A DNA stretch of 64,000 bases from Rhodosorus marinus (taxonomy: Eukaryota; Rhodophyta; Stylonematophyceae; Stylonematales; Stylonemataceae), in the NCBI GenBank assembly GCA_029953675.1, contig JAMWBK010000011.1, positions 372,001 through 436,000 of the forward strand. The letters are read 5' to 3'. Of the stretch, positions 31,577 through 43,464 are shown piece after piece. Below the pieces are notes generated by a model that saw only the letters and a list, made by a program, of their open reading frames with translations, was not told where the DNA came from and did no database searches. The translations under genes were made by a program, and so were the position numbers. The first letter of the stretch is position 1, and every line of letters begins with the position of its first letter.

Positions 31577-33529
31577 CTAAAAACCGCCACAACTAACAAA
31601 AAAAGCGTCTCCTCCGCTTCCAACTCTCTCCCTCCTCACAGAAACAAAAACAAAAACAACAAAAACAAACGCCAAACTAGTATATGACTCTCATATCCAT
31701 CCTATCTCCCTCAAAATCTTTCAAACCCCCACCCCTCCCCGAAACAATCCCCTCTCCTCCACCTACCCCTTCCTCTTCCTCACTTCCCAACTCACTTAAA
31801 AGTAACCTCTAACCTCTACGAGAGGACTTGTTAGAACAAGTCCTTACTTGTTAGAACAAGTCCTCCCAAAAGCGAGCACGTCACCCATCACTTCATGATG
31901 TCACCACCTCTCCTCCGCAGCTTCAAAATATATCATATATTCTGTTTTCTCTACAATATTTGTTTTGCTATATTATCATAATATTAGGTTTGTGCCAAAT
32001 GGGTCAGGTTTTCCGCTGTTTACACCTCTAAAGCCCCTCTGTTTTCCACAGGGTTTAACCGTTTCTGGGTCGTAAACAGCTAAAAACGCGACTCACCTGG
32101 TACAACTGTAATAATATTACTTAAATATAATTTACTCAGTGTCTAAGCTTAGTGTTTATACGATGAGGAAGTAGTCCGGATTTGATTATCGTTTAAAGAA
32201 TTAGTTTCATGTAATTTACTGTATATGGAGTGGAAAGTTTTGGAAATATATTTAAATAGTGGTTTAAACGGTGTGTTGGATGGGATAGACGTTCGACGGG
32301 TTTTTTGGGGGGGGGTTGATGACAGTCTGTCCTAAGTTTTTGACGTGGAAGGATGAGGTTGAGAAGTTCTATGTCGAGACAAATACTGGTGAAGGTTACT
32401 TGGCATTTGGAGATAGACAGGTTTCGTGTTTAGCAGGGAGAGCCTTCTGCATGGTTCCGACGGATGCCACCAAACCGCCCTTCCTCAGTTAGTCAAAATG
32501 GCTGAGATGGTGGATCTACAGTCAAGGCGACACGCGGATGGTTTACTGGCATTTTCAGCAAATATTCGAGAGATTTCTCGTTGGTTTCCATGGGAACTCC
32601 AACCTGTGCTTTCCATGCTAGCTAACAGGTTGGAGCTAAACGAGAACAGAGCGCCTGGCCACCCACCCCCCACCGCCCCTGGGTGGCCGGTTGTCGGAAA
32701 GAACTGACGTGTGACTGTTCTTAGGTTGAGCTGAGGCAGGGGAAAAACAGGTAAGAATGCAGTTCGTTTAATGAAGAGTGTATAAATTTTCATCTCCAAA
32801 GACATCCGCTCCAGTCCAGCGCTCGCGTTCCTCGATGTCGCTCAACACGTCCGAAACACTACGTAGAGGCCACTCCCGACTCATCCACGCAAATACAATC
32901 AAAATATCAATCGATGATTGTAAATGACTGCAGAAAATGACGTGTCTTGAATATAGTAAAACTTATGCACAGCTTCGAAGCTTGATTATTGAACTTTCCC
33001 AGATTTCAATCAACTTTGCTCGAGGTACCCGGGCCAGCACGTAGGTAACAGTGGACAAGATGCGAAAAATATTCAAAACACGAGAGAAAAAGAACGTAGG
33101 TACAGGGTGAGCTGCTGACCCGTCGCTAGGGAAGAAGTGATCATAAATTAGACTTATGTTGCTTAGAATATTCTTTAAAACTGGTTTACTCTTTAATATA
33201 GGATTATTATGCGTCAAGTTAGCCTAGTTTAGACTACATGCGAACAAAATTTTTGCTCACCATCAAATGTTGGAAGTCTACCAATCGATCGAATTAGAGT
33301 GTCAGGAAAGTGGTATTGAGCGTGGCGGAGGTTGGGTTTGGTAGAGCTTGAAAGGGTCTGTCCTGACTGAGTGAGAGGTTAGCTTTATTACATTGACAGG
33401 TTTAATTGAGCTGACGAGGGGCTCCCGGTTGTGGTAATCTTTGGTCTACTGTTTGAAGGGTTTGATTTAGTGAAGTCTGGAAGGCGATGGATGGAATGGT
33501 TCTTTGAATGTTAGTATCTGCTGATAACG
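31577..33529. other. Intergenic; palindromes and AT-rich sequence
   Basis: Nothing coding is recognised. A palindromic pair lies at 31823-31864. From about 33295 to 33529 the + strand is the G/T-rich leader of the sulfotransferase gene. Confidence 0.5.
31823..31864. repeat. Palindrome with adjacent partial copy
   Basis: AGGACTTGTT-AG-AACAAGTCCT forms 10-nt perfect arms around AG. After two bases, ACTTGTTAGAACAAGTCCT repeats the palindrome. Confidence 0.9.
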
Positions 33530-34936
33530 ATGGCGGAGTTCAATCTAGCAAACATTTTACGGCAGTGGAAGTTTCTGCTGGTGGCGGCGGCGGTAGCGCT
33601 GTTGGTGTTTCTGTTGGTTGCGTTTAACCGGCCTAGAGATGAGTCAAACTGGGTGGATGTGGACTATCTTGGCATGTCAGGATCGGGGGCAACCGTAGCG
33701 GGACGAGATACGAAAGCGGATAAGAGTGCGAATGATGCGAGCGGCAATTTTCGGAATATTCCAAATCTTTCCGAAAATCCGAATGATGCGGAGGACAACT
33801 GGCGGAAGATTCCCGATAGAACCGAAGACCCCGCGGAAGATGGCATGAAGTTCGTCTACACGCCTCCCGAAGACCTGCATCATGATCGGGAGCCGACTAT
33901 GGAAGAGCTACAGGAGGAGTTTTCAGTGTTGTCAACGTCAATTCCAAAGTGCAATAAGAAAAAGGAAGCCAAGTCCTTCATTATGATCATGACGGCGCAC
34001 GCGGGAAGCACTGCAATCATCTCCAAGCTAGTGCAGCACTCGGGTATATTCTGGGACTCCAACCTGATCGATAAATTTGAGCCACTTCACCAGGAGAAGT
34101 TCACCGAGGATCTGCCCGCCGGACGTCAGTGGGTTCGCGACTACTTCACGACTGGCATAAAAACTGGTCAAATTCCTGGTTTCAAGATGTCCATCCTGCC
34201 GATTCTGAAAGAGCCAGAGGAGTGGAAGCAGATCATCAAGGATTTCGACACAAAGATCATCTTCAACTACCGACGTGACTACCTCAAGCGTGCGATTGGC
34301 TTGTACTCGAGCGAGTACCTTGGCGACCGGACGTCCATTGGCGGTATAAACATCTCCAACGATCATACCGTAGCAGACAATCGCTGCGCGTTTGGAGTCG
34401 GATGCAGTTTCGAAGTCAAGGACATGAGCGACCTGCACTGCATTCTGACGCGAAGCTGGAAAACCACAAAGTACAAGCGGGACGGTGTGAAGGAGCTCAC
34501 CAACGATTGCGCTCTGGAAGTCCCCTATGAGGATTTTCTCTACCACGAGGACGCGACACACCATCAGATCCTAACCTATCTGGGCTTGAAAATCGAGGAC
34601 CCGCCGTCCTTGCGCGCCAAAGCCACAAGTGACAACCTCTGCACGGTCGTGGAGAACTTTGCGGAGCTCTGCGAGGCTTATGGCGATTGTGAAGAATGGA
34701 ACTACAGCCTCTGGGATGAGAACTCGGAGTGCAACTGCAACAACTACGAATATAAGTCGCGTGGGGGTCCCGGGAAGAACCCTCTGTGCAACCTCCTACC
34801 TCCAGCTCGATCGCCACATAGGTGTTATGGCATTTGCGAGCATTGCCCAGAGACTCTAGAGAATCGAAAGGGGAACCCAGACTGGCCCTTTGTAGGCAAA
34901 TATGAACTCGAGCCTGAGAAGAAGAAATCCAAATAG
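33530..34936 (+). CDS. Type II membrane carbohydrate sulfotransferase-like protein
   Basis: Intronless, 468 residues. A short cytoplasmic tail precedes one membrane anchor (residues ~15-32, FLLVAAAVALLVFLLVAF), as in Golgi sulfotransferases. The stem (residues ~35-145) contains a repeat pair (FRNIPNLSENP and WRKIPDRTEDP). The PAPS-binding 5'-phosphosulfate loop is probably TAHAGSTAI (155-163) and the 3'-phosphate site FNYRRDYLKRAIGLYSS (245-261). A Cys-rich C-terminus (EAYGDCEEW, ENSECNCNNYE, CYGICEHC) is probably disulfide-bonded. It would transfer sulfate from PAPS to a glycan in the Golgi, consistent with a sulfated matrix. The substrate cannot be told from sequence, and the atypical AHAG loop makes the family assignment less certain than for the gene at 60.3 kb. 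Confidence 0.8.
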   Translation: MAEFNLANILRQWKFLLVAAAVALLVFLLVAFNRPRDESNWVDVDYLGMSGSGATVAGRDTKADKSANDASGNFRNIPNLSENPNDAEDNWRKIPDRTEDPAEDGMKFVYTPPEDLHHDREPTMEELQEEFSVLSTSIPKCNKKKEAKSFIMIMTAHAGSTAIISKLVQHSGIFWDSNLIDKFEPLHQEKFTEDLPAGRQWVRDYFTTGIKTGQIPGFKMSILPILKEPEEWKQIIKDFDTKIIFNYRRDYLKRAIGLYSSEYLGDRTSIGGINISNDHTVADNRCAFGVGCSFEVKDMSDLHCILTRSWKTTKYKRDGVKELTNDCALEVPYEDFLYHEDATHHQILTYLGLKIEDPPSLRAKATSDNLCTVVENFAELCEAYGDCEEWNYSLWDENSECNCNNYEYKSRGGPGKNPLCNLLPPARSPHRCYGICEHCPETLENRKGNPDWPFVGKYELEPEKKKSK

Positions 34937-35756
34937 GTCCCAGAGTCGCCGTTCATATATTGATGCCTGTTCGAAAGACGCGAAAGAACTTCAGCGAACG
35001 GCGTGTATATAGAAGATCGCCGCGTGCGTATAACTTTCCATCCCGACGCCTCGTCTTCGAAGATGCCGGACGGAAAAGCCTGCTCTGCGGAGATTGGCAT
35101 GATTGACCTCTAACTTCTAAATAAACTCATCACCAACGCAGTTCCTTTATTGCTCTGTTGGCTAGCGAGAGGGTTGCAAGGAACCCCATTCTAAGACAAG
35201 AATCGTAGTCATAATACACTAACAGTTACAAGCTTAAAACTCTGGCCTGGCGATAGACTTTACCACCACGAGACAGCAGTTGGGCTGGGACTGGGTCGTG
35301 GATAGCCTTTGGGACAGTGCTCACAGAGCAAATTAACGCGCATACCAGCCGAGTTCGCAAAGTCCCAGGTGTTCGACTGCCAGTCCACCCAGAGGGACCA
35401 GAAAGCTCTAGTCGACATCCTAAATCGCAAACAGAGTTTGGTAGCAAGAACGCTACAAACTCGATGCGACCTTGAGCGGTAATTGGGCCGCTTGTCCATC
35501 CAAACAGACATGAAAGGCTAGAGCTCCTCTAGTCTATAAACCTGAGCAGCTGACACAGCTGAAGGCAGCAGACGAAACAACTTGATACGAACAGCAAAAT
35601 TTAATAAAGAATGCCATAAAAGGTCATTTCTTCCAGTTTTGTCTTTGCCGATGTAAACTTCAACAGCTTCAAAGGGAGTGAAGAAGACGAGGACGTGATT
35701 CCAATGCTGGCAATTGTTTCTTCTTGCTTCGTTTTATCTGTGAAAGTTCGCTCGTA
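34937..35756. other. Intergenic between sulfotransferase and NTA1-type gene
   Basis: No gene is supported. A short - strand frame at 35226-35511 has no recognisable content. Confidence 0.5.
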
Positions 35757-38395
35757 ATGGAACACGATGTGAGAGTCTGTGCCGTTCAGTTTAATCCTGT
35801 TCTGGTGAGTAGTTTTCTACCTTCACACGACGTGGACGGCAGTTTGTTTCTTGGAGAAGTCCGTCTTAGCGGAAGAAGGTTTTGAGCTGATGAAACTGCA
35901 ATGGCGCTTTTCAACTGGTCGTTTTCTTCCCGTTTTGTGGATTTTCTCCTCTGAAAATGTCTTTCTTTCTGTCTCTTTTGGGTATTTCCAGTTTGAACCG
36001 GAAAGGAACATGGAGAAAGCCGAGGTAGGGAAAGGACGAACCGTCCGTCTGCTCTGCTATCGTTTCTGATAAGTGGGACTGAAAATTTGATTCCCGTTTT
36101 CACTGGCGCTGTAGGAGCTGCTGTTCTCGAGGGTGAGGGCGTCCTCCGTTGATTTCGTCGTTTTTCCCGGTAGGTTTTCAGCTTTTGAGCGCCTTAGAAG
36201 CGTGCAACTGGGTAGCGAAACTTAGGCCAAAAAAGCGCTCTGTTTCTCGGTCGCCTCTGTCGCTCTTCGCGCTCTGGATCCCCGGTCGCCTGCAGAAGAA
36301 GGAATGGAGAGTTTTGGCTTGGACAGCCCCACCCATTCTGGCAGACGATGGCGGCTGGTTGAGTAGACGAGACGTCGAGGCCGACCGTGTTGCTTGAACG
36401 CAACAGTTGATTTCGCCCACCATATCTAATGGAGATATACAACTATGCAAAGAGCGCGACAGGAACTTATCGTTAGCTTCTCCACGCCGTCGAGAGCCTG
36501 TAGATCACGATGCCTAGTCGCAGTACTGACTCCAGTACAATTGCCTCGACCTAGCCAGCCCAGCTTCTCTCTCGGTTATCCAAAGCCCAGTGGAAACGGC
36601 GATTTTCTATCGATGAACATGTCCACATAAGACTACTACTACCCACGTCGAACAGTATTCCTTCTCTCAGCCCTGATACTGACACCTTGCTACACACTGC
36701 CTTTACTTCACTTTCTCCGCTCAGAAATGGCGTTTACTGGATATGTGTTTCGATCGAAAGAAGAAGCTCTGCACTATTCTGAACCGCAAAGGGTAAGAGT
36801 TCACCTCCGTCCGTACCGAAGGAGAAACCTCCGCCTTGCCAAGAAGGATGCATTACCGTCGTTGGAGAACTCCCTCTCTCAAACTCTGTTTTGGAATCTG
36901 ATGACTGGATTTGAACAGGGAAGAACGTATAAATTTTGCAGCTCCATCTCAAAGCGTCTTGGAGCATGCGTCGTCGCTGGATACCCGGAGGTAACTAGAG
37001 CCTGTTTACCAACGTTTCTTTGCTTATCGATCGGACTCAGTCTATCGGCTGTGGTATCGAAAACTGATGCGCGGGGAAGTGGAACTGTTCACACGGCGTC
37101 AAGAGCTCTACATCATCTCACTGGCTATCAGAACCCAGTTTGATCGGCGTCAAATCCAGACTTGTCAGTTGATGACTGTTTGGATGATTCTTCAGTTTGT
37201 CAGTCAGAACGCTTACCCAGTCTATTGGCTCTCCTTTTATGGCTAGAGATGTGTGGGTGAGGACGGTGTAGAAGTCTTATACAACTCCATGTGCATTGTC
37301 GTAAGTCGTGTCCCAGAAAACCCATTCGATTAGCCCCTCAAGCACGTCGGTCTCGGACTCCTCAAAGCGTGCGTATGCTGTAAATGAAGTAGGACCAACA
37401 GGGAGATTTAGTGGGCACATATAGAAAGCGATTTCTGTACGAGACTGATAAGGTATGGGCTGAGGAAGGAGATGAAGAGTTTCGGAGCTTCGAAATCTTG
37501 GGCGTGAAGGTACGAGCAATAGTCATGGCCTTGTCTGTCGTGGTGGAATCCTGGAAGGGCTGCTATCTCCCTCCCAACATCGTTGCTGTTCTGGAGTTTG
37601 CTCCCTATCCAACCGCAGCGGATAAATAGTCTCCTGCACATAGCGTTGAGGAGTGCTTCGCGACGGAACTGATGTTGTTTGAGATTTTGAGATCCTGTTG
37701 AACTCCACTCGAGGTGCACCCAGGCTTACGAGTCGTCCTGCACGTAATCAGGTAGCCTTTGGAATCTGTATGGACATTAACCCGAAGGAGTTTGATTATG
37801 CGAATGACACCTTTGCCCTCGCGAGCTTTTGCAAGAAGCTGAACGTTGACGTAAGCTAGTCCTTAGCCCTCTCAGGGTGCGACCAAGTTGTGCTTTCTTG
37901 AAACTGAAGAGTCTGATAAATGTTTTCCCTGGCCTCTAGATCCTCTTGTTCAGCACAAACTGGATAATGAACGATGGCGAAGAGGAAAACCCTGACCATT
38001 TACATGGCTATTGGTGAGTAAGAGTGACGGTCCCGTATTCTGATTATACACGAGCTTTTGTTAAGGGCTGTTTGTGCACCACAGGGCGTGGCGGCTGAAG
38101 CCTCTCATCGGTAGGCACTGCCTCTTCGTGGCCGCGAATAGGACAGGTGAGAACAGACTGATGAAAAAAATTCAAGCAAAGAAGGAAACCGCGCGACACT
38201 GAACACTCGCGTTTGCAAACACACACAGGTGTCGAGAGAGGAACGACATTCGCGGGGGAGAGCTGTATTATGTCGCTGTCGGGACCAGTTGTACTTGCCG
38301 CAGCTGATGCTCGGAGCGATGACGTCTTGATCGCTAGCTATCCTATGCTCAAGAGAACGACCCACAAACAGCTTGCAACCGCCAACCTCATATGA
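35757..38395 (+). CDS. NTA1: NTA1-type protein N-terminal amidase (carbon-nitrogen hydrolase), 11 exons
   Basis: I built this model by splicing. Exons: 35757-35804, 35992-36024, 36115-36169, 36725-36792, 36919-36990, 37262-37300, 37402-37509, 37752-37850, 37940-38013, 38085-38146, 38229-38395. All introns are GT-AG and all junctions keep frame, giving 274 residues. The nitrilase triad is complete: Glu-46 in FPEMAFTGYVF, Lys-114 in YRKRFLYETD and Cys-147 in GICMDINP. FVAANRTG and ERGTTFAGESC complete the fold. The GYVF and CMDINP blocks are typical of Nta1, which deamidates N-terminal Asn/Gln so that the arginine N-degron pathway can act. The protein is compact, matching the catalytic core only. 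Intron 3 (555 nt) is unusually long compared with the others (71-271 nt). Confidence 0.88.
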
Positions 38396-38638
38396 CACAC
38401 CTTCCAATGGAAGTGTAGCTCTCCCAACAGATCGTAGGCACCACCTCGGTCAAGGGAGTAGCCATCGGACCTCACCGACTCTAAGCGAGAACCTCACAAT
38501 CCGGTCACTCAAGCTCCACCCGCACGAGTCCAATCTGCTTAGGCGTTCGTGGATTCCTCCTCCACATTTATTATTCCTTAAATAGTTTCAAATACAAATA
38601 CGATCAATAAATCATCAACTACTAGTATAGTTAAGAAG

Positions 38639-38835
38639 CTGCTCTGGCCGGGGTCTCCCCTTTCGAAAAATTGGCTGTACTGAGCTCGTTGGCGATCTGA
38701 GCTGTGTGTCTTTCGCTCCGGTGGCCTTCCCATCAAATAGCTCAAGTAGATTTGCTCTGTCTGGCTCTCCTTTGTTCGGAAACTTGGCTGTTGCTGAGCT
38801 CGTCGGCGAATCTCGCGTTGCTCTCTCAGCCTTCA
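38639..38835. repeat. Diverged tandem duplication
   Basis: Two copies of CTCTG-CTGG-CTC(T)CC(T)TT, TTGGCTGT and TGAGCTCGT(T/C)GGCGA occur in the same order at about 38641-38720 and 38754-38830. Confidence 0.75.
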
Positions 38836-38841
38836 ACTTTC

Positions 38842-38865
38842 CACCCCTCCCGTGAGGGAGGGGTG
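38842..38865. terminator. G/C-rich hairpin between convergent genes
   Basis: CACCCCTCCC, GTGA loop, GGGAGGGGTG: a perfect 10-nt stem about 85 bases beyond the B-box gene stop. It might help separate the convergent transcripts; role unproven. Confidence 0.35.
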
Positions 38866-38950
38866 TCGGGCCACGTGGAGGGAGACAAGTGCTTGTAGTT
38901 GGGGTGTCCCTTCTCTCTTCTGCTGGTGTAGGTCACGATTGACCGGTATC

Positions 38951-40004
38951 TCAAAGTGCTTTCTTCGGCTTCTTCTCTGGAGATCCGTTTGTATTTCCTC
39001 CGTTTCCAGATACCGCTCCGCTGCTGCAGCTGTCATGGCTGCTGGCTCTGTCGCGGCATCCGCCTTTCCCGTTTGTGGCGCGTAGATCGGCGGATGCATC
39101 CATGCTCGTTCTGTCCATTGAGCTCGTGCCCTCATCGCCGTTGCTTCCGTTCGAAACGTCATTGGACCCATTATTCGTCACAGCGTCCCCTGATGCGCCC
39201 TTGCTTGAGGCGGGATCGAGCCTCGCATCGCTTCCGTTGTTATTGCCACCGCTTCCGCTCCCGCTTCCATTCTCATCAGCCATTTTCTACGGGTAATCAA
39301 AGAAGAGGAGAGGGAATATCAGATTCAAAGTTCAACCGAACTCCGGCCAAGAGAAACCTTGAGCATTACCTCTCGCTTCTTAACGCCAGCCTTGAACTTC
39401 TTCAAGGTCACCTCTTCACGTTGGTGAGCATCCAGTTCCGATGGCGGAGGCTTCTCAAGCGTGAAAAACTCATCCGGAAGTGGTTCGACTACCGGCGAAG
39501 ACGGTGGGGAGGTCGGTGGCTCGACAACAGACCCGTCATGAACTGATTCGGAATCAGAGTCACTCGCGAACGGAACCAGGGACGCGGACCTCTCTGTAAT
39601 CGTCACAGTGATCGACTTCCTAACATGCTTCCTCATTATCTTTCCACTGTGCAGGAACCGGTCACACTTCATACATAATACAGATCCCTCTGTCTCGCAG
39701 TAGACCTGTAAACCGAAATGACATAGAACTATTAGTGCACAAAAAGAGGAAAAGCGATGTCGTCTTGTGACATGCTAGGATGCAAAGAGCTTACCGCTGC
39801 AGGTCTCGAGTCGCAGACATCACAAAACGTAAGTGCGTTGACAAAATGCGCCGTCTGCACTTTTATAGCATCCGCATACGCGTGTACACATCTCTCCTTC
39901 ACGCAAGGCTCACAAAGCGGAATCCTGCACTCTACACAATACCAATTCCCACCTGCTCGCTCACATCCTTCACACAGCAGGTTCATCCGAGCAATTCTAG
40001 TCAT
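38951..40004 (-). CDS. Double B-box zinc-finger protein (BBX-like), 3 exons
   Basis: Spliced model on -: exons 39795-40004, 39370-39705 and 38951-39286, all GT-AG and in frame, 293 residues. The second B-box is reconstituted across intron 1: CDVCDSRPAA joins VYCETEGSVLCMKC. It then has the plant BBX spacing C-x2-C-x8-C-x7-C-x2-C-x4-H-x8-H. The first box (CEGCERAGGNWYCVEC, LCEPC) is less regular. The remainder is acidic and Ser/Pro-rich, then a Ser/Asn/Gly-rich low-complexity tail. No CCT domain is visible. Plant BBX proteins are transcriptional regulators in light and circadian responses; applying that here is inference. Animal TRIM-type features (RING, coiled coil) are absent. Confidence 0.8.
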
Positions 40005-41954
40005 CCTGATTTCACTCGAAGCCGCAGAAGCCCCCGAAAAACAAAGACAACCGCCTCTCTACCAACCACAACACCCCCAACCCCTCCCCAATAAAATACA
40101 CCCACACTTTCCCAACCGCTCTACTCAGCAGCCATCCCTACCATCCCCCACCTCCTCAACCCCCACCCCGCCCATGACCACCTACCTCCACCCCCTTCTC
40201 CCGCGGTTCCTAAACCCCCAAAAACCTCTCACAAAACAGCTCCCATTCTCCCCCAAACCCAAAAAGGCAACTCCTTCCTATTCTCCCCCTTCCCCCACAA
40301 CTACCCCTTTTCACCAAAAACTCAATACGATTTTCAAAAAACAAAATTCCCCCCCCCCATCGCAACGAACAACATATACATAACACTGCGTCTGTCTCCC
40401 TGCCATACCTTTCCCCCGAAGAACGACCCTCCTCACCTCCATATGAATACCTTCGCTTACTGCTTCCTTCAGGATACGCTTGAGTTCCTTCCCCATCCCA
40501 AACTCAAAGTCGCGCAGTCTCCAACGATCCTTTCAGTTTGCCAATCATTGACCAAAGCTTCTTCCCTTCCAACATTTTAACCTTCACCTACTTACACTCA
40601 TTTTATTCAATAATTCATTATATATAATGATTGAAAATACTCTCAAGGCAGACTAAGAAGAGTACTTTTGACTGCATTTGTAATAACGTATAATTTAGGT
40701 AGATGACAGATATACAAAGATTTTCCGGTGACAACTACCGTGGGGTATTGTTTTGCTTTAAGAGTCACTATAGGGAAGTCAATGATTTGAAAAAATGAAA
40801 GATTACGTACGATGAAACCTGGGATTGTCTCGTTTTCATGAATTAGGGGATAAATAACTATGGTGACAGAGAACCAAACGTGTCCGTTTCCGGGTACGAA
40901 AAGATCTGCTTGTTTTGATTTCAAATTCGTGCGATCCACAGAATGTAGATATTTACGGCGGATATAGCGACGCCCCCTCTCTCTATTGGTTCCGACAGAT
41001 ACTTTAATCGCCAATCAAATCTGCGCTTGCGCGGAAACCCGTCCTTATTTTTCAAACAATCCAAGACTTCCGTTGCAAATCGTTGACAAAAAATCTGAAA
41101 AAATACTCCCTACTATCCAACCAAACCCGTCCGCGTGCTCGGAGCTCCAGTTTCACTCCTCTCTATTCGCCAACATATATTTATACAAAAAACACACAAA
41201 AAGAATCACAAATAATGACTGAATATATAGTCATTAACATCGTACACGTCTTTCTTAAATTAGTTTCCAACTATATCTGTAAGGGAATGAAATTTCACCA
41301 CACGTCCTTCAAAGACGTTTAATCAACTATCATTGGTAAATAATCCTTGTATTTACGAGAAAAGCAGTGAATGTTTATGAAAAAGTATATAATACGTTAC
41401 GTCGCCCAAGGTGACGCTTAAGTGAGTATTCGTGGAAATTGGATCATTGAGATGGCAATCTCTCTCACCACGGTCGGCGGAAGGGGGAAAGAGGGATTGG
41501 GTATCGGCCTATGCTCGATGCCAGTTTAGCTTTGTTAAGCACTGATCAGGAGACGATTAGAGACTCTCACAGTTTTGGTTTGGAGTGGGTAGTGAAGAGA
41601 CGGGTCTTTTCTGTATTTGACTAGAGGGCTTTTTGAAAGAGGGAATATTATAGTTTGGACTGAGGTTGGACGACGGCGGTACTGGTTGGTACTGGTTGGG
41701 TGGGGGTGTGGGGGGACTTGGCTGGTTCCTCTTTGCTTTTGTTGTGTTACTTGAAGCGCTTGTTTTTGGTTTGTTTTTTTTAGGTTCTGGTTACTGACTG
41801 GAACGCTTTGGAGCTGCTCCTTGAAGCAACTAGTTTGCACGGTGATTGGTGGCGGTCTCTGAACTTTTCTGAATTTCTCGAGGAGAGGGAGCAGTTAAGC
41901 TGGTCAAGAGGGTCGTCTTGTGTTTGCTTCTGAACGGCGTTTGAGTTGAGTAGA
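40005..41954. other. Intergenic; C-rich tract, AT-rich core, G/T-rich leader
   Basis: Forward 40020-40380 is extremely C-rich and G-poor, so it is G/T-rich on the coding strand of the B-box gene. The centre is AT-rich. 41430-41954 is G/T-rich on +, leading into RbfA. No gene is seen; the proline-rich + frame over the C-rich tract is a composition artefact. Confidence 0.55.
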
Positions 41955-42754
41955 ATGGAAGGCGTTGGGTTTGTGGTTTTTGGAGGCGGGTTTGCTGGGC
42001 TTGGGCCTAGTGGATCCTCTTGCACCTCGAAGAGGGATACAGTGGTTGCCCAGGCCGGGAGGCGAGGAGGACGGTCGAGGAAGTTTGAGGGTGGGCTAAA
42101 AGATGATCGAGGAGGGAGGAGACGACCTACTCGGGTTGGTGAGCTTTATCGGAGGGAGCTGAGCTTGATCGTGAGAGAAATGGTGGCAAACGCTCCACGA
42201 ACAGCTGGTGAGTGTGATAGCAAGTAGATTCCCCGTGCCTCCTGAGACAGAGGGACGACAGCCTCTGCTTCGACGCTGACATGCGATGATTTTTTTGGCT
42301 TTTTTATCAGGCCTCGGAAGCGCATTGATTTCTGTCTTGGACGTTGACGTCTCACCTGATCTCCGGAACGCCACCGTCAAGGTCAGCATATTCCAAACCG
42401 AGGATCAAAAGTCAGATGCGCTCGCGTATCTAAAGGGAAGGAGGAAGGCCATAAAAGGAATTCTAAGTCAAAGCTTCAAGGAGATGAAACGTGTTCCAGA
42501 GCTTCGTTTCGTAGAATCAGACGTAAGCACCAATCTCCCTCGGGAGGAGCGGACACCGACAAACTCCTTCACAACCTAGGATTCACGGTTCTCGAACTTT
42601 TTGATCTATCCAGGTGGCTAGTGGGTTTCGAACACTGGAGCTGCTCAATGGCATCAGCAAACAGGGATCTTCGTCAGCGGCTGACCTCGAGCTCGACCTG
42701 TCTGTTGAAGATGACGACGACGATGTCATATTCTATGACGAAGAAGAAAAATGA
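41955..42754 (+). CDS. rbfA: Ribosome-binding factor A (organellar), 3 exons
   Basis: Spliced model: exons 41955-42207, 42311-42522 and 42614-42754, GT-AG and in frame, 201 residues. The RbfA KH-like domain is rebuilt across intron 1: RRPTRVGELYRRELSLIV joins to GLGSALISVLDVDVSPDLRN, then KSDALAYLKGRRKAIKG and MKRVPELRFVESD. Bacterial RbfA binds the 30S subunit late in maturation near helix 1 of 16S rRNA. A nuclear copy normally acts in plastids or mitochondria. The N-terminal ~55 residues before the domain are Gly/Arg-rich and could carry a transit peptide. The C-terminus is an acidic tail (DLELDLSVEDDDDD). Which organelle is targeted is undetermined. Confidence 0.9.
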
Positions 42755-43464
42755 CTGACTCATCTACAACAGACAAAGATTCCAAGTTATGTTTCTGAAG
42801 ATCCAGGCGATGATGCTCTTGGAATTTGAAAGCCGCGTCTTTAGCATGGCCGGATAAACGCCAACTGTCTCCCCTTTCAGCCCCAGCGTAAGTAACTAAG
42901 CGCTTCATAACTCTTTCCATGGCAATGAGGTCAACAACTACAATCAATACCAATTATCTATCATAGCTGGAGGTCAACGAATCTCCATTGCTGAGACCTC
43001 TAGCTTTTCGTCTGAGCCATAACCTTTTGGAGAACACCCTTGAATTCTGTTGCTACTCCCTCTCTCAAAGCCACCCTCGGGAGTCTCACTCATCGCCAGC
43101 TCGTGCTTCTCTCGTTAACAGGCTGATCGAATGATTCTCGGTCGACGTAATGAGCGAGGTAATGAGAGTTCAGATACTGCTAGGAGGGGTTAGTGTATGT
43201 ACAGATGAGTCTCGACCGATTCACGCGCTGGACGAATCTTCCTTAGCTCGAAAAGATATGCAGCAAGCAGGTGTTGGTGTTTCTTATGCGATCACGCCGA
43301 CTGCAACCGCTTCTCTCAGTTTGGCAAATATATATTTTATACAGAGGATGCGTTCACTAGGATGGGCTCCACCGCCCACTCGTGCAGCTCGGGTGAAGTG
43401 GATCCAAAGCCAAGTGGCTTTCTACGCGCCCGATACGCAGCCCGGGGCGACTCTGGCAATCGGC
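42755..43464. other. Convergent intergenic region between RbfA and SNM1
   Basis: No gene is supported. The + frame at 43150-43488 overlaps the 3' end of SNM1 and has no family resemblance. Confidence 0.5.

Larger units (their letters stand above)
38396..38950. other. Convergent intergenic region with duplication and hairpin
   Basis: Lies between the 3' ends of the NTA1-type and B-box genes. It contains a diverged ~110-bp tandem duplication (38639-38835) and a G/C-rich hairpin. Confidence 0.55.

Noticed and set aside
35226-35511. Possible LTR-retrotransposon RNase H scrap
   Set aside because: A vague resemblance could be forced only by combining three frames; no diagnostic residue.
39757-40383. 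208-residue proline-rich + frame
   Set aside because: Produced by the C-rich tract that is the leader of the B-box gene on the other strand, and overlaps its first exon.
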